From positions 1 through 35,485 of the forward strand of contig JAJDOK010000097.1 in NCBI GenBank assembly GCA_022340185.1: a stretch of DNA of 35,485 nucleotides. Reading direction: 5' to 3'. The notes under the pieces are model-generated. The model worked only from the letters and a program-made list of their open reading frames with translations. It was not told where the DNA came from and ran no database searches. Below are positions 22,318-33,686 of the stretch, one piece after another; position 1 is the first letter of the stretch, and every line of letters starts with the position of its first letter. The translations under genes and the position numbers were made by a program. The stretch comes from Salaquimonas sp. Lineage in GTDB: Bacteria > Pseudomonadota > Alphaproteobacteria > Rhizobiales > Rhizobiaceae.

Positions 22318-23646
22318 ATGCTCGACAAGGCCGGTGCAACGGCGCAGCCGCGGTTCGACCCGCAAGGGCCTTCGGGCAGGACCGTCGTTGCGGTTCGCGA
22401 CGTGCTGGAGGGCCGCACGCGGGGCTGGCGGGCCATGCTGCCCTTTTTCGGCCCGGCGGTTATCGCCTCGATCGCCTACACCGATCCCGGCAATTTCGCC
22501 ACCAACATCCAGGCCGGCGCCGGTTATGGCTACACGCTGCTCTGGGTCGTGCTGGCGGCCAATCTGATCGCCATGCTGTTCCAGGCGCTCTCGGCCAAGC
22601 TCGGGATCGTGACCGGCCGCAATCTGGCGGAGATGTGCCGCGACAACTACCCGTTTCCCGCGGTGATCGCGATGTGGCTGGTTAGCGAAATCGCCGCCAT
22701 GGCGACCGACCTTGCCGAGTTCATGGGTGGTGCGATCGGTCTGTCCTTGCTGGCCGGAATTCCGCTGCTGTGGGGCATGGCGATCACCGCCGTCGTCACC
22801 TATGCGATCCTCATGCTCGAGCGCCGCGGCTTCCGCGAGATGGAAATCGTGATCGGTGCGATGGTAGCCGTCATCAGCCTTTGCTATGGGGTCGAACTGT
22901 TCCTGGCTCCGGTCGACTACGCCGCCGTTGCCCACGGTCTCGTCACGCCGAGACTGCCGGACCACGAAGCGCTGCTGATCTCAGTCGGCATTATCGGTGC
23001 GACGGTGATGCCGCACGCGGTGTTCCTGCACTCGGGGCTGACCCAGTATCGCGTCGCGGCCCGTGACGATGGCGAGCGCCGCATGCTGGTGCGCTTCTCC
23101 AACCGGGAAGTCATCATGGCGCTGGCGGTCGCCGGGATGGTCAACATGGCCATGGTGATCATGGCCGCGGCCGCGTTCCACCACGGCTACAGCGACGTTT
23201 CCGAGATCGAGACCGCCTATCACACGCTCACGCCATTGCTCGGCACGGCTGCGGCAACAGTTTTCCTCGTCTCGCTGCTCACTTCCGGCGTGTCGAGTTC
23301 CGTCGTCGGCACGATGGCCGGCCAGATGATCATGCAGGGTTTCGTGCGCATTTCCATTCCCATCTGGCTGCGTCGCGCCATCACCATGATCCCGGCCTTT
23401 GCGGTGGTCGCCATCGGCGTCAACCCGACCAAGGCGCTGGTGATGAGCCAGGTCGTACTGTCGATTGCCCTGCCCGTGCCGATGCTGGCCCTGCTCCACT
23501 TTACGTCGAGCCGCCGCCAGATGGGCGATTTCGCCAACCGCCGGATAACAGTGATTGCGGCCAGCTTCGGAGCGTTCGTCGTGCTGACGCTCAACTTCGT
23601 GCTGCTTGCCGGTGCCTTCGGGGTTCCGGTGCCGTTCCTCGGTTGA
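22318..23646 (+). CDS. mntH: Nramp-family Mn(II)/H+ symporter MntH
   Basis: Proton-coupled divalent metal transporter in the inner membrane; MntH proteins import mainly manganese. The 442-residue protein has about 11 hydrophobic segments. The metal-site motif DPGN is at 56-59 (IAYTDPGNFATNIQAGAG), and the conserved MPHAVFLHSG is at 231-240, both diagnostic of Nramp. The start is ATG 22318, giving a roughly 35-residue cytoplasmic N-terminus. It diverges from mntR with a palindromic operator between, so it is probably repressed by Mn-MntR. The gene converges on trpE(G). Confidence 0.95.
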   Translation: MLDKAGATAQPRFDPQGPSGRTVVAVRDVLEGRTRGWRAMLPFFGPAVIASIAYTDPGNFATNIQAGAGYGYTLLWVVLAANLIAMLFQALSAKLGIVTGRNLAEMCRDNYPFPAVIAMWLVSEIAAMATDLAEFMGGAIGLSLLAGIPLLWGMAITAVVTYAILMLERRGFREMEIVIGAMVAVISLCYGVELFLAPVDYAAVAHGLVTPRLPDHEALLISVGIIGATVMPHAVFLHSGLTQYRVAARDDGERRMLVRFSNREVIMALAVAGMVNMAMVIMAAAAFHHGYSDVSEIETAYHTLTPLLGTAAATVFLVSLLTSGVSSSVVGTMAGQMIMQGFVRISIPIWLRRAITMIPAFAVVAIGVNPTKALVMSQVVLSIALPVPMLALLHFTSSRRQMGDFANRRITVIAASFGAFVVLTLNFVLLAGAFGVPVPFLG

Positions 23647-23648
23647 TT

Positions 23649-23680
23649 TAGAGCGTTTCAGTCCTTGATGGAATGCTCTA
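23649..23680. terminator. Hairpin between convergent mntH and trpE(G)
   Basis: TAGAGC (23649-23654) pairs with GCTCTA (23675-23680), with a partly paired interior (TTTCA / TGGAA). It fills the 36-base gap between two convergent stops. No T-run follows, so the terminator role is tentative. Confidence 0.35.
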
Positions 23681-23682
23681 GC

Positions 23683-25872
23683 TCACGCCACCCGTTCGCT
23701 CGCCCCGCGCGCGTTTCGGCGTTTGGCAAGATGCGCCACCACGTTCTCGATTATCCGCATGCCGGCGTCACCGCCCAGCGTCATGATCGATTCGGGATGG
23801 AACTGCACCGCCGCCACCGGTTCGCTTTCGTGCTCGATACCCATGACGATGCCGTCGGTGGTCTGCGCGGTGACCATCATCTCGCGCGGCAATTGCACCG
23901 GGTCGGCGAAGATCGAATGATAACGCCCGACCGTCACGTCGTGGTCGAGGCCGGAGAACACCTTGCCCGGCTTGAGGATCTTGATGCGCGAGGGCTTGCC
24001 GTGCATCGGGATCGCCAATTGCCGTAATTGTCCGCCATAGGCTTCGGCCAGCGCCTGCAGGCCAAGGCAGACGCCGAACACCGGCAGATCACGGCGCCTC
24101 GCCTGGGCGATCGTCGACTTGCAGTCGAAATCGCTCGGTGTGCCCGGTCCCGGCGACAGCACGACGAGATCGGGCTTCAGTTCGTCGAACACCGCTTCGG
24201 CGACCGGCGTCCTGACCGTCGTTACCTTGGCGCCGGTCTGGCGGAAATAATTGGCCAGCGTATGAACGAAACTGTCCTCATGGTCGATCAGCAGGATCGA
24301 CACGCCCTCGCCGACCCGCGCCGCCTTGCGGGCACCGGCGGAAGCGTTCGACTTGCCCGCCTCGCGCACCGCCGCCAGCATGGCGGAAGCCTTCAGTTCG
24401 GTCTCGTGTTCTTCCTCCACCGGATCAGAATCGAACAGCAGCGTCGCGCCGGCGCGCACTTCCGCGATGCCGTCCTTCAGGCGAATTGTCCTGAGCGTCA
24501 GCCCGGTATTCATGTCGCCGTTGAAATGCACCATGCCGATGGCGCCGCCATACCAGGCGCGCGGGCTCCTTTCCTTTTCCTCGATATAGCGCATCGCCCA
24601 CAATTTCGGTGCACCCGTCACCGTCACCGCCCATGCATGCGACAGGAACCCGTCGAAGGCATCCATGTCCTCGCGCAGGCGGCCCTCGATATGGTCGACC
24701 GTATGGATGAGCCTCGAATACATCTCGATCTGGCGCCTGCCGATGACGCGCACGCTGCCCGGTTCGCACACCCGGCTCTTGTCGTTGCGGTCGACATCCG
24801 AACACATGGTCAGTTCGGATTCATCCTTCTTCGAATTCAAGAGCTTGAGGATCTGTTCCGAATCCTCGATCGCATCACGCCCGCGCTTGATCGTGCCGGA
24901 AATCGGGCAGGTCTCGATGCGCCGCCCGGTCACCCGCACGAACATCTCCGGCGACGCGCCGATCAGGAATTCGTTGTGGCCGAGATTGATGAAGAAGGAA
25001 TAGGGCGACGGATTGATCGCTTTCAGCTTGCGCGATACCGCCGATGGTGAGGTCGTGCAGCGCTCGTAGAAGGTCTGGCCGGGCACCACTTCGAACAGAT
25101 CGCCACGCTTGAACTTCTCCTTGGCCGCTTCGACGATCCTTGCATATTCGCCGGGCTGATGGTCGCCGCGCGGCGGATCGGCTTCGGCAGGGATGAAGGG
25201 ATGATCCTCGCCGTCGCGCGGCAGGCTCTCTGTGGTCATCGCCCCTTTGGTGTAGTCGTAGCGGTCATGCCAGGCGATCGCCTGATGATGATCGACCACC
25301 AGGATTTCGTCGGGCAGATACAGCACAACGTCGCGCTGGTCGTCGGGTCGCACCAGCTTCCTCTCGATCTCCTCGAACTGGAAGGCAAGATCGTAACCGA
25401 AGGCGCCGTAAAGCCCGAGATTGGGGTCGGCTTCGCTGCGGAACAGATCGACCACCGCGCGGATTACCGAAAAGACGGTCGGCGCGCGTGAACGCATTTC
25501 CTCGGAGACGATTCTGCCGCCCTGCTTCACCGTGACGTCGATCCGGTCGTCGCTGCGCTTCAGTTTCTCGACATGCTGGTGGCCTTCCAGCACCGGCGAG
25601 ATGATGTCGAGCAGCACCATGCCGCGCTCGTTATAGGCGATGATGGCAACGTCACGGCCGTTCGCCTCGATGCCGAGCGGCGGATCGACAACGGCGGTGT
25701 CCCAGCGTGTGTAGCGGCCTGGATATTCGTAGTTGGAGGAAAAGACCGCGCCACGCCTGGTGTCGATACGGGTCAGTGAATTGTCGATGGCTTTGGCGTA
25801 ATCGTCCGCGAAGCTCTCGCGGCGCACCGTCACCCCGCCCCTGGTCACATATTCGATCGGTTGCGAAACCAT
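23683..25872 (-). CDS. trpE(G): Anthranilate synthase, fused TrpE-TrpG
   Basis: First committed enzyme of tryptophan synthesis, making anthranilate from chorismate and glutamine. The 729-residue protein joins the chorismate-binding TrpE part (to about 510; [31 protein letters not shown]) to a TrpG glutamine amidotransferase (about 523-729; [18 protein letters not shown], the nucleophile Cys602 in GVCLGLQ, and QFHPESI). This single-chain form is a hallmark of Rhizobiales and a few others. The start is ATG 25872; the frame is open to 26052, but that upstream part covers the attenuator. Its leader region contains trpL and a strong terminator, so it is controlled by attenuation in response to charged tRNA-Trp. 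Confidence 0.96.
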   Translation of the reverse strand: MVSQPIEYVTRGGVTVRRESFADDYAKAIDNSLTRIDTRRGAVFSSNYEYPGRYTRWDTAVVDPPLGIEANGRDVAIIAYNERGMVLLDIISPVLEGHQHVEKLKRSDDRIDVTVKQGGRIVSEEMRSRAPTVFSVIRAVVDLFRSEADPNLGLYGAFGYDLAFQFEEIERKLVRPDDQRDVVLYLPDEILVVDHHQAIAWHDRYDYTKGAMTTESLPRDGEDHPFIPAEADPPRGDHQPGEYARIVEAAKEKFKRGDLFEVVPGQTFYERCTTSPSAVSRKLKAINPSPYSFFINLGHNEFLIGASPEMFVRVTGRRIETCPISGTIKRGRDAIEDSEQILKLLNSKKDESELTMCSDVDRNDKSRVCEPGSVRVIGRRQIEMYSRLIHTVDHIEGRLREDMDAFDGFLSHAWAVTVTGAPKLWAMRYIEEKERSPRAWYGGAIGMVHFNGDMNTGLTLRTIRLKDGIAEVRAGATLLFDSDPVEEEHETELKASAMLAAVREAGKSNASAGARKAARVGEGVSILLIDHEDSFVHTLANYFRQTGAKVTTVRTPVAEAVFDELKPDLVVLSPGPGTPSDFDCKSTIAQARRRDLPVFGVCLGLQALAEAYGGQLRQLAIPMHGKPSRIKILKPGKVFSGLDHDVTVGRYHSIFADPVQLPREMMVTAQTTDGIVMGIEHESEPVAAVQFHPESIMTLGGDAGMRIIENVVAHLAKRRNARGASERVA

Positions 25873-25910
25873 GGTCTTTACCCTGCCTTTGCCGCCTCGA
25901 AGACCGGCCG

Positions 25911-25945
25911 GCAAAACAAAAGCCGCCCGGCATTTCGAGCGGCTT
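25911..25945 (-). terminator. trp attenuator terminator
   Basis: In the transcript, AAGCCGC and GCGGCTT form a 7-bp stem around a 12-base loop (25920-25945), followed by TTTTGTTTTG (25920-25911). This is a typical Rho-independent terminator, located between trpL and trpE(G). Confidence 0.88.
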
Positions 25946-25982
25946 GATATCTTCCGGAACGCGCGTGAGCGATCGTCGGCCG

Positions 25983-26030
25983 CTAGATGCGGACCGGCCA
26001 CCACCAATTGTTTACGCGCAAATTCGTCAT
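25983..26030 (-). CDS. trpL: trp operon leader peptide TrpL, leaderless
   Basis: A 15-residue [18 protein letters not shown], with three consecutive Trp codons. Stalling at them decides whether the downstream terminator forms. It corresponds to S. meliloti TrpL (also WWW), whose mRNA begins at the ATG. Here there is likewise no ribosome-binding site: the -10 box TATCAA ends seven bases before the ATG, so the transcript probably starts at or next to it. The peptide is followed by the terminator and then trpE(G). The free peptide has its own regulatory roles in S. meliloti; whether it does here is unknown. Confidence 0.88.
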   Translation of the reverse strand: MTNLRVNNWWWPVRI

Positions 26031-26037
26031 GGGTGAA

Positions 26038-26066
26038 TTGATAGCTTCGCACTTGCGCCCTTGCAA
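26038..26066 (-). promoter_or_regulatory. trpL-trpE(G) promoter
   Basis: TTGCAA (26061-26066), 17 bases, TATCAA (26038-26043), then seven bases and the trpL ATG. In the rhizobial register it reads CTTGCA-N17-CTATCA. The spacing supports a start of transcription at the trpL start codon. Confidence 0.7.
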
Positions 26067-26187
26067 GCGCTTTTGCTGGTTGCGTCCGTTCCGGACCGAC
26101 ACCACCTTGACTCCTGTCAACGTCATTTCACCTGCGCCTGCAAAATGATCCGGCAAAACGCGCATAGTTTGGAAGAGCAAAAAGCCC

Positions 26188-26514
26188 ATGAACGAAGAAA
26201 AGCAGAAAAAGAAGCGTACCTTCACCGAGGAGTTCGAGATCGCCGGCAATCAGCTTGTCGAGCGTGTCAAGGAATTGCTGGCCGAGGGCAATGTCCGCCA
26301 GCTCCGCCTGAAGGCCGATGACGGCGATGTCTATCTCGAAACACCGTTGACTATCGGCGTCATTGCCGGCGGTGCGGTGGTTCTGGCGGCGCCATGGCTG
26401 GCGATCCTGGGCGCCATCGCCGCGCTGGTCGCGCATGTCAGGATCGAGGTTGTGCGTGAGGTCGAAGCCGATGATGCAAAAGCCGAGGAAGGCGATACGT
26501 CCGGCTCGGCCTGA
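26188..26514 (+). CDS. DUF4342 domain-containing protein
   Basis: A 108-residue protein of the DUF4342 family, unknown function. The conserved part EFEIAGNQLVERVKELLAEGNVRQLRLKADDGDVYLETPLTIGV (15-57) is the family signature. One hydrophobic segment follows (about 55-82: IGVIAGGAVVLAAPWLAILGAIAALVAHV), which may span the membrane, and an acidic tail ends the protein. ATG 26188 is the first start after the trp promoter region; it is divergent from trpL. No ribosome-binding site of good quality is visible. It is convergent with the CDF transporter gene. Confidence 0.85.
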   Translation: MNEEKQKKKRTFTEEFEIAGNQLVERVKELLAEGNVRQLRLKADDGDVYLETPLTIGVIAGGAVVLAAPWLAILGAIAALVAHVRIEVVREVEADDAKAEEGDTSGSA

Positions 26515-26523
26515 TGCAGGCCG
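26507..26523. terminator. Hairpin at the DUF4342 stop
   Basis: CGGCCTG-ATG-CAGGCCG, a perfect 7-bp stem that includes the TGA stop of the DUF4342 gene. It lies between convergent genes. No T-run follows, so termination is uncertain. Confidence 0.3.
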
Positions 26524-26544
26524 GGCAACGGGCGGAACCGTCAC

Positions 26545-27435
26545 TCAAAGATCGATGCCGCCATGGAAATGAGCCTTGTTCTCCGGCTCAACATGGATGC
26601 TGATCCGGGTGCGTGGAATTTCCTTGCGAATCGCCGCCTCGATGCGATCACAGATTTCATGCGCTTTCGAAACCGTCATCGCGCCGCTGACGATGAGATG
26701 AAATTCGATGAAGGTGGTCGGCCCCGAAATCCTAGCCTTGAGGTCATGGGCCTGCATTGCGCCGCCGCCAGCCGCCTCGATGGACCGCTCGATCAATTTT
26801 TGCGTATCGGGGTCCGGTGCGACATCCATCAGACCGCCAACCGACATCTTCAGCAACCGCCAGCCTGACCACAGGATGTTGCCGGCGACCACGATCGCCA
26901 GCAGCGGATCGAGGATTGATATGCCGGTGATGCTCGCCAGGAACACGCCGGCCAGCACGCCGACCGATGAGACGACATCGGCGAACAGGTGCCAGCCATC
27001 CGACTGTAGCGCGGCCGATTTCAGCCTCTTGCCACGACTGATGAGCACATAGCACCAGCTTCCATTGATGAGACCGGCGGCGATGTTGGCGAGATAGGCT
27101 TCGAGCGGCACGTTCAGTTCGCGTCCGTGGCGTATCGCATCGAGCGCGGCAGCAATGATTGACCATGCCGCAGCGCCAATCATGACCGCCTCGAAAAGGG
27201 CGACAAAATATTCCGCCTTCTCGTGGCCATAGGGGTGGTCGTCATCGGCCGGACGCGACGCATAGAGAATGCCGATCCATGCGGCGAGCGCGGTCGCTAC
27301 ATTGACTACACTTTCGACCGCATCGGAAAGCAGTGCCACCGAACCCGACAACCAGGCGGCGAGCGCCTTCAGCGCCAGCACAACGACAGCGACGACGATG
27401 CTCTTCCAGGCAATCGAGGCTGCTGACGAAGACAA
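26545..27435 (-). CDS. Cation diffusion facilitator (CDF) metal exporter
   Basis: Inner-membrane metal/proton antiporter of the CDF family, 296 residues. The six membrane helices lie within about 10-205, and a C-terminal cytoplasmic metal-binding domain follows (MQAHDLKARISG, FIEFHLIVSG, ending RISIHVEPE). Conserved metal-site sequences are SDAVES (37-42), HPYGHEKAEY (67-76) and HLFADVVSS (149-157). The second residue of the first DxxxD pair is not Asp, so the metal (Zn, Co, Fe or Mn) cannot be predicted. The only start before the first helix is TTG 27435, with GGGGA ten bases before; an in-frame stop lies upstream. It is divergent from the YcaQ-type gene. Confidence 0.9.
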   Translation of the reverse strand: MSSSAASIAWKSIVVAVVVLALKALAAWLSGSVALLSDAVESVVNVATALAAWIGILYASRPADDDHPYGHEKAEYFVALFEAVMIGAAAWSIIAAALDAIRHGRELNVPLEAYLANIAAGLINGSWCYVLISRGKRLKSAALQSDGWHLFADVVSSVGVLAGVFLASITGISILDPLLAIVVAGNILWSGWRLLKMSVGGLMDVAPDPDTQKLIERSIEAAGGGAMQAHDLKARISGPTTFIEFHLIVSGAMTVSKAHEICDRIEAAIRKEIPRTRISIHVEPENKAHFHGGIDL

Positions 27436-27649
27436 TCCGAACGAATCCCCTTGCGAGATGCTGTGACAGGCCGTTTAGCCCATGCCCTTTAACATTGCTG
27501 TGGCGCAATCAAAACCCGCACGGCCGCAGCGTCGGGGTTGCGCTCGCCGCCTGCTTGCGAACTTCCTGACAACCTTGTGTCAGGAGCGCAGCGCGGCGTT
27601 GCCCGGCGGGCCTTTCTGTATCCATCCGTTTTATCTACATTCCGCCTTC

Positions 27650-28837
27650 ATGACCCGCCGGCCCGCGACCAGACGCAAGAAGAAGCCCGTCCCGCTTTCC
27701 CAAGGTGCGGCACGCGCCATCTGGCTGCATGCCCAGCGTCTCGATACCGAGGCACCCTTCGGCGCGGGGCCACAAGCCACGCGTTTCGCCGTCGAGCATC
27801 TGGGCTATGTCCAGATCGACACGATCAATGTCATCGAGCGCTGCCATCACCACATCCTGTGGTCGCGCATCCCGACCTATCAGCGCGCCGATCTGCACCG
27901 GGCCCAAAGCGTCGACAAATCGGTCTTCGAATACTGGACGCACGCGCTGTCCTACATACCCACGAAAGATATCCGCTTCTTTCTACCCGCGATGAAGGGC
28001 TACGACGGCGCATCGCACAATTGGTACAAATCCGTGACGCCGGCGGAGATGCGAAAGGTCGTCTCGCGGATCAGGCGTGACGGTCCGCTGTCGATTCGCG
28101 ACATCGACGACGATGTGCTGGTCGAGAAGGATCACGCCTGGGCAAGCCGCAAGCCATCGAAGCGTGCGCTGCAGCTTGCCTTCTTCACCGGCCGGCTCGC
28201 CATTTCCGAGCGTCACGGCATGGTCAAGTCCTATGAACTGATCGAACGTCATTTCGGCTGGGACCGCCGCCCCCGCCCGGCGAGCGAACGACAGGTCGAC
28301 GCATACATGCTCGACCGGGCGCTGCGGTCGCAGGGCGTCGTCAGCCTCGATTCGGTCTGCCATCTGCAGGCCGCCCGCAAGCCGCGGATCGCCGAACTGA
28401 TCGACAGGCGCGTACGCGCCCGCAAGCTTGTCCCGGTCGCCATCGAAGGGGCGGGCAAGTCCGAGCACTGGGTCGCCCCCGAAACACTGGAAACGTTGCC
28501 CGCAGCCGATGCGCGTCCCGTTCACATCCTCTCGCCCTTCGATCCGCTGATCATCCAGCGCAAGCGGCTGAAGCTGTTCTTCGGCTATGACCACGTCTTC
28601 GAGGCCTATGTGCCGAAGGACAAGCGCCGGTTCGGCTATTTCGCGTTGCCGGTGCTCTACGGCGACGAGATTGTCGCCGCGATTGATATGAAGACCGACC
28701 GCGACAATGCCAAATTGCTCATCCAGCAATGGCACTGGATCGGCAGGGGCGAGAAAGGCGCACACGGAGACGAGATCGAGGAGACGCTGCACCGCTTCGA
28801 GAAGTTCCAGCTCGCCGCAACATCTGCGGACGACTGA
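27650..28837 (+). CDS. YcaQ/AlkX-type DNA glycosylase (HTH_42 family)
   Basis: Member of the YcaQ/AlkZ family of winged-helix DNA glycosylases, which unhook interstrand cross-links and remove bulky alkylated bases. The 395-residue protein contains the catalytic QxD motif as QIDTINVIERCHHHILWSR (55-73), then SRIPTYQ and FEYWTHALSYIP, and a C-terminal region PVLYGDEIVAAIDMKTDRDN. The QxD form matches the YcaQ (AlkX) branch rather than AlkZ (QxQ). ATG 27650 places a short basic N-terminus before the domain; the frame is open to 27482. No good ribosome-binding site is visible. It is convergent with glpK, five bases away. Confidence 0.9.
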   Translation: MTRRPATRRKKKPVPLSQGAARAIWLHAQRLDTEAPFGAGPQATRFAVEHLGYVQIDTINVIERCHHHILWSRIPTYQRADLHRAQSVDKSVFEYWTHALSYIPTKDIRFFLPAMKGYDGASHNWYKSVTPAEMRKVVSRIRRDGPLSIRDIDDDVLVEKDHAWASRKPSKRALQLAFFTGRLAISERHGMVKSYELIERHFGWDRRPRPASERQVDAYMLDRALRSQGVVSLDSVCHLQAARKPRIAELIDRRVRARKLVPVAIEGAGKSEHWVAPETLETLPAADARPVHILSPFDPLIIQRKRLKLFFGYDHVFEAYVPKDKRRFGYFALPVLYGDEIVAAIDMKTDRDNAKLLIQQWHWIGRGEKGAHGDEIEETLHRFEKFQLAATSADD

Positions 28838-28842
28838 AGCTA

Positions 28843-30339
28843 TCAGCCGTTATCGCTCAGCGTGCGCCGCACTGCGTCTTTCCAGCCGGCATATTTCGCA
28901 TCGGCCTCGGCCCTGTCCATTGCCGGTTCGAAGCGCCTTTCGAGCGCCCAGCTTTTCGCGAATTCCTCCATGCCGGGCCATACGCCGGCCTGCATGCCGG
29001 CGAGATAGGCCGCGCCCAGCGCCGTCGTCTCCGTGATCTTCGGCCGGTCGACCGGCGCGCCCAGAACGTCGGCCAGGAACTGCAGTGCCCAGTCGCTCGC
29101 CGTCATGCCGCCGTCGACGCGCAACACGGTGTCGCCTTCCTCGTCGGCCCAGTCGCCCTGCATCGCCTCAAGCAGGTCACGCGTCTGGTAGCCGACGCTT
29201 TCGAGCGCCGCTTTGGCAAACTCCGCCGGCCCGCTGCCGCGCGTCAGCCCGTAAATCGCGCCACGGCATTCGGCATCCCAATAGGGCGCGCCGAGCCCGG
29301 TGAAGGCCGGCACCAGATAGACGGACTGATGCGGATCGGCGCTTTCCGCCAGGGCCTGCGTCTCGCTTGCCTCGCGAATGATCTTCAGCCCGTCGCGCAG
29401 CCATTGCACCACCGCGCCGGCAATGAAGATCGAACCTTCCAGCGCATAGGTGGTTTCACCGCCAATCCGGTAGGCGATGGTGGTGAGCAGCCGATTCTTC
29501 GATGCAACAGCTTCCGGTCCCGTATTGAGCAGCGCGAAGCAGCCCGTGCCATAGGTCGATTTCATCATGCCGGGCTGAAAACAGGCCTGGCCGATGGTCG
29601 CCGCCTGCTGGTCGCCGGCCACGCCGAGGATCGGAATGGCGCTGCCGAAGATATCCGGTGCGCTCGTGCCGAAATCCGCCGCGCAGTCGCGCACCTCCGG
29701 CAGCATCGACATCGGCACGCCGAGCACCCTGCACAATTCCTCGTCCCACTGACCGCGATGGATGTCGTAGAGCAGCGTGCGCGAGGCATTGGTCGCGTCG
29801 CTCGCGTGCACCGCCCCACTCGTCAGCTTCCATATCAGGAAGGTGTCAACTGTGCCGAAGGCGAGCTCGCCCTTCTCGGCGCGCGCCCGCGCGCCTTCGA
29901 CATGATCCAGGATCCAGCCGATCTTGGTGCCGGAAAAATACGGATCGAGCAGCAGGCCGGTCTTCGCCGTGAACGCGGCTTCGTGGCCTTCCTTCTTCAG
30001 CCGCTGGCAGGTCTCCGCCGTGCGCCTGTCCTGCCAGACAATCGCATTATGCACCGGCTCGCCCGTCACCCGGTCCCAGACCAGCGTTGTTTCGCGCTGA
30101 TTGGTGATGCCGATCGCCGCGACCTCGCCTGCCGTCACACCGGCCTTGTCGAGCGCCTCGCGGCATGTCTCCACCGTGGTCGACCAGATATCCTCGGGAT
30201 CATGTTCGACCCAGCCCGAACGCGGCAGGTGCTGGGTGAACTCGCGCTGACCAACACCGACGATATTGCGGTTGCGATCGAACAGGATCGCCCGGCTCGA
30301 CGTCGTGCCCTGGTCGATGGCGAGAACATGATCAGCCAC
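28843..30339 (-). CDS. glpK: Glycerol kinase
   Basis: Phosphorylates glycerol to sn-glycerol-3-phosphate with ATP, in the cytoplasm. The 498-residue protein has the N-terminal ATP-site sequence [22 protein letters not shown] with the glycerol-binding Arg-Glu pair, VWQDRR, the YGTGCF loop, and the FGGY signature [18 protein letters not shown] near the C-terminus. The length is normal. The start is GTG 30339, preceded by GGGGAGGAAG. It follows glpD by 22 bases and both are probably one operon for glycerol and glycerol-3-phosphate use. No glpR or glpF lies in this window. Confidence 0.97.
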   Translation of the reverse strand: MADHVLAIDQGTTSSRAILFDRNRNIVGVGQREFTQHLPRSGWVEHDPEDIWSTTVETCREALDKAGVTAGEVAAIGITNQRETTLVWDRVTGEPVHNAIVWQDRRTAETCQRLKKEGHEAAFTAKTGLLLDPYFSGTKIGWILDHVEGARARAEKGELAFGTVDTFLIWKLTSGAVHASDATNASRTLLYDIHRGQWDEELCRVLGVPMSMLPEVRDCAADFGTSAPDIFGSAIPILGVAGDQQAATIGQACFQPGMMKSTYGTGCFALLNTGPEAVASKNRLLTTIAYRIGGETTYALEGSIFIAGAVVQWLRDGLKIIREASETQALAESADPHQSVYLVPAFTGLGAPYWDAECRGAIYGLTRGSGPAEFAKAALESVGYQTRDLLEAMQGDWADEEGDTVLRVDGGMTASDWALQFLADVLGAPVDRPKITETTALGAAYLAGMQAGVWPGMEEFAKSWALERRFEPAMDRAEADAKYAGWKDAVRRTLSDNG

Positions 30340-30361
30340 TGGTCTTCCTCCCCGTTTTTGC

Positions 30362-31882
30362 CTATTCGGCGCGTTCGCCGTCGATGGTCGCCTTCATCCA
30401 GTCGTCGAGTTCGCCGATCTGATCTTTCGTCAGGAGCAAACCGAGCTTGGTGCGCCGCCACACCACGTCCTCCGCCGTGCGCGCCCATTCATGCGCCATC
30501 AGCCAGCGCACTTCTGCTTCGCTCAGGCCGGCGCCGAAATCGTTTCCGAGATCGGCGCGCATCTCCGCGCCCGCGAGGATTTTTTCCGCCTCCGTGCCAT
30601 AGGCGCGAACCAGCCGGCGGGCCTCCTTTTCGCTCAGGAAGTCATGGTTGCGCCTGAGTGACTGAATCAGCCAGTCGACATTCTCGACCGCGAAATCACC
30701 ACCCGGCAGCGCCACGCCGGCCGTCCATGGCTTGCCCATTCCGGGAAGGAAATCCTCCAGCCTTTCGAGCGCATGTTCGGCGAGGCGGCGATAGGTGGTG
30801 ATTTTGCCGCCGAAGACGTTGAGGACGGGCGCATCTTCTCCCCCGCCATCCACCTTGAGCAGGTAATCGCGCGTCGCCGCCGTTGCCGATTCCTCGCCTT
30901 CGTCGTGCAGCGGCCGTACACCCGAATAGGTCCACACGATATCGTCGACCTTCACCGGCTTTTCGAAATAGTCCGACACCACCGTGCAAAGATATTCGGC
31001 TTCTTCCGGCGTGCACACCGCCTCGCCCGGCGGGCCGTGATGATCCCGCTCCGTCGTGCCGATCAGCGTGAAATCCTCTTCGTAGGGAATGGCGAAGATC
31101 ACCCGGTTGTCGGCATTTTGGAAGATGTAGGCCCGGTCGTGTTCGAACAGGCGCGGCACCACGATATGGCTGCCGCGCACCAGGCGGATATGCTCCGATG
31201 AGGTAACCCCGATACGTTCGCGGATGATCTGGTCGACCCAGGGACCACCGGCATTGACGAGCGCATGCGCCATGATGTCGTTCACATCGCCGGTTTCGAC
31301 GTCTTCAAGCGTCAGCTGCCACAGCCCGCCCTCGCGCCTTGCGCCCAGGCAGCGCGTCCTGACCGCGATCGTCGCCCCCCTTTCGGCGGCGTCGCGCGCA
31401 TTGAGCGCAACCAGTCGCGAATCCTGCACCCAGCAATCGGAATATTCGAATCCCCTGCGATAGGTCGGCTTGAGTGGCTTACCCGTCACGTCCTTCCTCA
31501 GATCGAGGGTTCTGGCGGGCGGCAGGATCTTGCGCCCGCCCAGATGATCGTAGAGGAACAGGCCGAGCCGCAGCATCCATGCCGGTCGCAAGCCCTTGTG
31601 GTGCGGCAGCACGAAACGCATTGGCCAGGAGATGTGCGGCATCGCCTTCAGAAGCACTTCGCGCTCGACCAGCGCCTCGTGCACCAGCCGGAATTCGAAA
31701 TATTCCAGATAGCGAAGTCCGCCATGGAAAAGCTTGGTCGAAGCCGACGATGTCGCCTGCGCCAGATCGCCCTGTTCGCACAGAAAGATCGAAAGTCCGC
31801 GCCCAACGGCGTCGCGCGCGATACCGCACCCGTTGACGCCGCCGCCGATAATGGCGATGTCATATTCGGGCAATCGCAGCAT
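30362..31882 (-). CDS. glpD: Glycerol-3-phosphate dehydrogenase, FAD-dependent
   Basis: Membrane-associated flavoenzyme that oxidises glycerol-3-phosphate to dihydroxyacetone phosphate and passes electrons to the quinone pool. The 506-residue protein has the FAD-binding [15 protein letters not shown] (about 11-25), [17 protein letters not shown], the family sequence [11 protein letters not shown], and the C-terminal domain. The start is ATG 31882 with AGGAGAAA in front; a longer frame to 31960 is unlikely. It is the first gene of a glpD-glpK unit and divergent from pgm, so the 169 bases between hold both promoters. No operator was recognised. Confidence 0.96.
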   Translation of the reverse strand: MLRLPEYDIAIIGGGVNGCGIARDAVGRGLSIFLCEQGDLAQATSSASTKLFHGGLRYLEYFEFRLVHEALVEREVLLKAMPHISWPMRFVLPHHKGLRPAWMLRLGLFLYDHLGGRKILPPARTLDLRKDVTGKPLKPTYRRGFEYSDCWVQDSRLVALNARDAAERGATIAVRTRCLGARREGGLWQLTLEDVETGDVNDIMAHALVNAGGPWVDQIIRERIGVTSSEHIRLVRGSHIVVPRLFEHDRAYIFQNADNRVIFAIPYEEDFTLIGTTERDHHGPPGEAVCTPEEAEYLCTVVSDYFEKPVKVDDIVWTYSGVRPLHDEGEESATAATRDYLLKVDGGGEDAPVLNVFGGKITTYRRLAEHALERLEDFLPGMGKPWTAGVALPGGDFAVENVDWLIQSLRRNHDFLSEKEARRLVRAYGTEAEKILAGAEMRADLGNDFGAGLSEAEVRWLMAHEWARTAEDVVWRRTKLGLLLTKDQIGELDDWMKATIDGERAE

Positions 31883-31910
31883 GCGTTTCTCCTGTTGCTC
31901 CGGGGCCTGA

Positions 31911-33683
<1,773 letters not shown>

Positions 33684-33686
33684 CGC

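Larger units (their letters stand above)
25911..26030 (-). ncRNA. rnTrpL-like attenuated leader transcript
   Basis: The segment from the trpL ATG to the attenuator terminator would be released as a roughly 120-base RNA when tryptophan is plentiful. In Sinorhizobium meliloti the equivalent rnTrpL is known to act in trans as a small RNA. That a trans role exists here is an inference by homology. Confidence 0.6.

Noticed and set aside
25983-26249. An 88-residue minus-strand protein ending in WWWPVRI.
   Set aside because: The trp promoter lies within it; the leaderless 15-codon trpL explains the Trp codons better.
28729-30657. A 642-codon open frame on the plus strand across glpK.
   Set aside because: It is antisense to an unmistakable glycerol kinase and has no recognisable motif.
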